Below are positions 6,223-8,869 of a stretch of DNA of 8,869 nucleotides, piece after piece. Location: positions 1 to 8,869 of the forward strand of contig JAZNRV010000121.1 in assembly GCA_045590855.1 (NCBI GenBank), given 5' to 3'. Below the pieces are notes generated by a model that was given only the letters and a program-made list of their open reading frames with translations, did not search any database and was not told the DNA's origin. The stretch is from RGIG3009 sp045590855 (GTDB lineage Bacteria; Bacillota; Clostridia; Oscillospirales; Acutalibacteraceae). Within the stretch, counting starts at the first letter, position 1. Each line of letters opens with the position of its first letter. The position numbers and the translations under genes are program-made.

Positions 6223-6258
6223 CAAAAAGAACAGCGGAAAGCAATGCTTTCCGCTGTT
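6223..6258 (-). terminator. Intrinsic terminator after the CD1247-like gene
   Basis: A perfect 13-bp stem (6230-6242 with 6246-6258) with a 3-base loop, followed on the minus strand by CTTTTTGG. It lies 9 bases after the stop of the Cys-Asp-rich gene and about 19 bases before the ruvX start. The other strand also has a T-rich run, so it may work in both directions. Confidence 0.8.
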
Positions 6259-6267
6259 TGTTGCTTT

Positions 6268-6702
6268 TTATTCTTCTTCGGAACAGCAATCGCAATCGTC
6301 GTCTTCGCAGCAACAATCGCAATCAATATCAAATTCCAAATGTTCGCCGCATGCCGGGCAATCTACGCCGCCGTCTAACAACGTTTCTTCGTCGACATCA
6401 AAGCATTCGTCACAAGCGGGGCAAGTTACTTCGTAAAACTCGTCTTCGTCGCAACAATCGCAATCACAGTCGCAATCGCAATCATCGTAGTATTCGGTTT
6501 CCAAAGCATCCAAGTCCTCGTCAATTGTGTCGACTTGTTCGCCCATTTCTTGAACGGTGGCTTCCAAATCTTCCACACTCAAAGCCACGTCGGCCAAAAC
6601 ATCCATAACGGCTTTCCAAATTTTGCCCTCTTTGGAATCGGCATCCACGCCCAAACCTTCCAACAGACCTTTAAGATAAGCCACTTTTTCTGTAATCGTC
6701 AT
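6268..6702 (-). CDS. CD1247 N-terminal domain protein with Cys-Asp repeats and zinc ribbon
   Basis: A 144-residue acidic, very cysteine-rich protein of unknown function. Residues 1-70 (MTITEKVAYLKGLLEGLGVD onwards) match the helical, probably coiled-coil N-terminal domain named after C. difficile CD1247, found in many Clostridia near efp. Residues 73-84 are an almost pure Asp-Cys alternation. Residues 94-118 form a zinc ribbon with two CPAC pairs (C94/C97, C115/C118; C100 extra). Residues 127-140 are a second Cys/Asp tract, and the tail is acidic. I count 18 cysteines. As I recall, relatives have plain Asp/Glu runs where this one has Cys-Asp repeats. AGGAGG precedes the ATG at 6702, and the gene starts 29 bases after efp, so they share a transcript ended by the hairpin at 6223-6258. 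Metal binding is likely from composition; the role is unknown. Confidence 0.85.
   Translation of the reverse strand: MTITEKVAYLKGLLEGLGVDADSKEGKIWKAVMDVLADVALSVEDLEATVQEMGEQVDTIDEDLDALETEYYDDCDCDCDCDCCDEDEFYEVTCPACDECFDVDEETLLDGGVDCPACGEHLEFDIDCDCCCEDDDCDCCSEEE
6283..6324 (-). repeat. Second Cys/Asp coding tract in the CD1247-like gene
   Basis: Encodes residues 127-140 of the CD1247-like protein, made only of Cys, Asp and one Glu. It is less regular than the first tract and lies after the zinc ribbon, so the ribbon is bracketed by two cysteine/aspartate stretches. Confidence 0.7.
6454..6483 (-). repeat. Hexanucleotide coding repeat (Asp-Cys)5
   Basis: Five in-frame copies of a GATTGC-type hexamer (GATTGC, GATTGC, GACTGT, GATTGC, GATTGT) encode alternating Asp and Cys, residues 74-83 of the CD1247-like protein. 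The synonymous differences show it is not a fresh perfect expansion. Such repeats can change copy number by slippage while keeping frame. Confidence 0.85.
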
Positions 6703-6731
6703 AACACAATTCCTCCTGTATGATGATAAAT

Positions 6732-7289
6732 TTATGCGCGTTCCATGTATTCGCCCACACGCGTGTCCACACGAATCATTTCGCCTTCGTCAATGAACAG
6801 CGGTACGCGGATTTCGGCACCCGTTTCCAACGTGGCGGGTTTGGTGGCGTTGGTAGCCGTATCGCCTTTGAAACCGGGGTCGGTTTGGGTAACTTGCAGT
6901 TCTACAAAGTTGGGGGGTTCTACACCAAACACGTTGCCTTTGTAAGACATGACTTTGCAAACCATGTTTTCTTTGACAAACTTAAAGTTATCCGATAAAA
7001 CATCGCGATTAATGGGCAACAACTCATACGATTCGGGATCCATGAAATAGAAAAGGTCCCCATCGCTGTACGAAAATTCCATTTCTTTTCTTTCCACAAA
7101 AGCGGTCGGGTATTTATCGTTGGGGTTGAAGGTGCGTTCTACCACCGTCCCGGCGATAACATTGCGGATTTTAGCACGAACAAACGCCGCACCTTTACCG
7201 GGTTTAACGTGTTGGAATTCCACGATTTGATAAACGTTACCATCCATTTCAAAGGTAACACCGTTACGAAAATCACCTGCAGATACCAT
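6732..7289 (-). CDS. efp: Translation elongation factor P
   Basis: EF-P binds stalled ribosomes between the P and E sites and promotes peptide bond formation at polyproline stretches. The 185-residue length is standard. Three domains are clear: the N-terminal KOW-like domain with the tip loop HVKPGKGAAF, a central OB domain (about 65-128), and a C-terminal OB domain (about 130-185) ending in RVDTRVGEYMERA. The tip residue is K32, the position that is modified (or left bare) in different bacteria. The ATG at 7289 follows GGAGG at suitable spacing, and a consensus-like promoter lies at 7322-7350. The CD1247-like gene follows after 29 bases. No lysine-modifying genes (epmA/epmB) or ymfI-type genes are in the window. 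Confidence 0.97.
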   Translation of the reverse strand: MVSAGDFRNGVTFEMDGNVYQIVEFQHVKPGKGAAFVRAKIRNVIAGTVVERTFNPNDKYPTAFVERKEMEFSYSDGDLFYFMDPESYELLPINRDVLSDNFKFVKENMVCKVMSYKGNVFGVEPPNFVELQVTQTDPGFKGDTATNATKPATLETGAEIRVPLFIDEGEMIRVDTRVGEYMERA

Positions 7290-7321
7290 TTTTAAAATCC
7301 TCCATATAACATACTAAACGT

Positions 7322-7350
7322 ATTTTACCCTATTTCTTTTAATTTTGCAA
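7322..7350 (-). promoter_or_regulatory. Sigma-A-type promoter of the efp operon
   Basis: On the minus strand TTGCAA (7345-7350) and TAAAAT (7322-7327) are separated by exactly 17 bases (7328-7344). The start would fall near 7315, giving a leader of about 25 bases with GGAGG before the efp ATG. It lies right after the terminator of the EF-G-like gene, so efp starts an independent transcription unit. Confidence 0.75.
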
Positions 7351-7362
7351 GGGGATTTTGAA

Positions 7363-7406
7363 AGAAAAACCAAATACGGCGGTAAATCTTTCAATTTACC
7401 GCCGTA
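7363..7406 (-). terminator. Intrinsic terminator of the EF-G-like gene
   Basis: A perfect 13-bp stem (7375-7387 with 7394-7406) with a 6-base loop, followed on the minus strand by TTTGGTTTTTCTTTC. It begins 6 bases after the stop of the EF-G-like gene and precedes the efp promoter. Confidence 0.85.
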
Positions 7407-7412
7407 GGTTTC

Positions 7413-8869
7413 TTATTCTTCCTCTGTACGATTATCTTCCATGATTTTTTTGGCAATATTCATGGGAGCTTCCTCGTAACGAGCAAAGTCCAACGTAAAA
7501 TGTCCGCGTCCTTGGGTGGAAGAACGTAGCATGCTGGAATAATCCGCCATTTCCGCCATGGGAACTTCTGCCGAAACGCAGGTCATATCCGGCTCGTCTG
7601 ACGGATTCATGCCGATAATGCGTCCGCGGCGTTTGTTGATATCCCCCATGATGTCACCGGTATTATCGTTCGGCACGTAAGCATACAATGTTCCAATCGG
7701 TTCCAGCAACACCGGCGAAGCTTTGGCAATGCCTTCCTTGTACGCCAAAGAGGCTGCTGTCTTAAACGCCATTTCCGAAGAATCCACCGGATGGTAAGAA
7801 CCATCCACTAACGTGGCTTTAACCCCCACCAGCGGATATCCGGCAAGGACACCGTGTTTGGCGCTGTCGCGCAAGCCTTTTTCGACTGCAGGGAAATAGT
7901 TTTTGGGGACCGAACCGCCAAAGACGGTTTCCTCAAACACTAATTCTTCGCTTTCGCAAGGTTCAAATTCAATCCAAACATCACCAAATTGACCGTGACC
8001 GCCGGATTGCTTTTTGTGACGACCTTGCACTTTCACTTTACCGCGAATCGTTTCACGATACGGCACCTTGGGATTACGCAATTCCACGTCCACACCGAAC
8101 TTACTTTTCAGTTTAGAAACCGTCACATCCAAGTGCTGTTCGCCCAAACCGGAAAGTACTTGTTCTTTGGTTTCCGCATTGGCAACCAAGGAAATGGTGG
8201 GGTCTTCTTCTTTTAAGCGATTTAAACCGGAAACAATTTTTTCTTCGTCGCCTTTGTTTTTGGCATATACCGCCATGGACAAAGACGGTGCTTCAAACGC
8301 CACCCCCGGCAAAATAACCGGACGGACAGGAGCACACAACGTATCACCGGTGTTGGTGGCAACCAATTTGGCAACCGCACCAATATCCCCCGCCGTTACA
8401 AAGGGGACTTCTTCTTGTCGTTTGCCGCGCACCATAAACAGTTTACCCAACTTTTCCATGGTACCCGTGCGCATGTTCAAAAGCGAAGAATCCGGTGTGA
8501 TTTTACCACTGATAACTTTGAAATACAGTAATTTCCCAACAAAGGGGTCAACCACCGTTTTGAAAACAATCGCAACAGGCTGTGCTTGTTCGTTAACTTT
8601 CAAGTCTACCGATTCCCCTTCGGGCGAAAGACCGCTTTCGCCGGCGACGGTTTCTGCCCACGGTGCTAACCACATTAACCCGTTGAGCAGTTGGTCAATG
8701 CCTTGCAGTTCTTGTGACGAACCGCAATACACCGGGCAAATTTCGCCACGGCGGACACCGGTTGCCAAACCAAGAATCAATTCGTCCGGTGTAAAGTCGA
8801 CACCGGAAAAATATTTTTCCATCAGTTCTTCGCTGGTTTCTGCCACCGCTTCATGAATCGCCGTGCGCA
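7413..8869 (-). CDS. Elongation factor G-like protein (5' end beyond the window)
   Basis: The last 484 residues of an EF-G family translational GTPase. The frame is open to the right edge, and for a typical length near 690 roughly 200 residues are missing, including the GTP-binding motifs. What is present: the end of the G domain (GEICPVYCGSS), domain II (VDPFVGKLLYFKVISGKI), domain III (LSGLGEQHLDVTVSKLKSKFGV), domain IV (GGSVPKNYFPAVEKGL and DGSYHPVDSSEMAF), and domain V (VLLEPI, GDIMGDINKRRGRIIGM, STQGRG). The domain IV entry reads KKQSGGHGQFGDVWIEFEP, where canonical EF-G has SGGRGQYGHV; this HGQ-GDV form and the isolated position, away from rpsL/rpsG/tuf, point to the EF-G-like paralogue (EF-G2/PRK12740 type) rather than the main factor. 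Canonical EF-G cannot be excluded without the N-terminus. The stop is followed by a strong terminator. Confidence 0.9.
   Translation of the reverse strand, partial: RTAIHEAVAETSEELMEKYFSGVDFTPDELILGLATGVRRGEICPVYCGSSQELQGIDQLLNGLMWLAPWAETVAGESGLSPEGESVDLKVNEQAQPVAIVFKTVVDPFVGKLLYFKVISGKITPDSSLLNMRTGTMEKLGKLFMVRGKRQEEVPFVTAGDIGAVAKLVATNTGDTLCAPVRPVILPGVAFEAPSLSMAVYAKNKGDEEKIVSGLNRLKEEDPTISLVANAETKEQVLSGLGEQHLDVTVSKLKSKFGVDVELRNPKVPYRETIRGKVKVQGRHKKQSGGHGQFGDVWIEFEPCESEELVFEETVFGGSVPKNYFPAVEKGLRDSAKHGVLAGYPLVGVKATLVDGSYHPVDSSEMAFKTAASLAYKEGIAKASPVLLEPIGTLYAYVPNDNTGDIMGDINKRRGRIIGMNPSDEPDMTCVSAEVPMAEMADYSSMLRSSTQGRGHFTLDFARYEEAPMNIAKKIMEDNRTEEE

Noticed and set aside
6449..6487. Possible CRISPR-like or satellite array because of the repeated TCGCAA motif
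   Set aside because: The repeat is six bases long, in frame and without spacers; it encodes alternating Asp and Cys.
6258..6608. Arg/Asn/Ser-rich plus-strand open frame opposite the CD1247-like gene
   Set aside because: Its odd composition is the mirror of the GAT/TGC repeats on the coding strand, and no independent gene signals are present.
8068..8856. 262-residue open frame on the plus strand opposite the EF-G-like gene
   Set aside because: Ser/Thr/Pro-rich shadow of a well-supported minus-strand gene, with no family resemblance.

Overview
The window looks like chromosomal DNA of a Clostridia-class Firmicute, most likely an anaerobic gut lineage near Oscillospirales/Ruminococcaceae. That placement is inferred from gene content, strong AGGAGG-type ribosome binding sites, compact intrinsic terminators and moderate G+C; no rRNA or other taxonomic marker is present. 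Nearly everything is on the minus strand. The window holds nine intact genes, one gene cut by the right edge (an EF-G-like factor), and two broken AraC-type regulators. I see no tRNA, rRNA, CRISPR array, insertion sequence or prophage. No gene-free stretch exceeds about 125 bases.

Right to left, in the direction of transcription: the 3' two-thirds of an EF-G-like translation factor ends at a terminator (about 7363-7406). A sigma-A-type promoter (7322-7350) then drives efp, followed closely by a CD1247-type small protein with striking Cys-Asp repeats and a zinc ribbon. A terminator (6223-6258) separates these from ruvX. RuvX is followed by a second terminator-like hairpin (5743-5785) whose 3' arm contains the ribosome binding site of the next gene, a DUF3343 protein. 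That gene is translationally coupled (TTGA overlap) to a class V aminotransferase of the cysteine desulfurase type. The pair suggests sulfur or selenium handling. A good promoter, whose -35 box overlaps the aminotransferase stop codon, then drives cdaA-cdaR, which make and regulate cyclic di-AMP. The usual third gene, glmM, is absent; the operon ends at a 12-bp terminator hairpin (2079-2112).

Left of that lies the oddest spot. The C-terminal DNA-binding parts of two different AraC-family regulators are joined head to head near position 1600, both without their N-terminal domains. The simplest reading is one deletion that removed the shared upstream region and front halves of two divergent regulator genes; an assembly chimera is the main alternative. 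Further left are nadE (NAD synthetase), with an extended -10 promoter, and a VOC/glyoxalase-fold gene, probably one two-gene operon. The left edge (1-114) is a G+C-rich non-coding segment with a hairpin and imperfect internal repeats, possibly the end of a dispersed element.

Most genes are housekeeping: translation elongation (EF-G-like, EF-P), rRNA processing/recombination (RuvX), NAD synthesis, c-di-AMP signalling. The less-explored material is the Cys-Asp protein, the DUF3343/aminotransferase pair with its hairpin-masked ribosome binding site, and the AraC junction.
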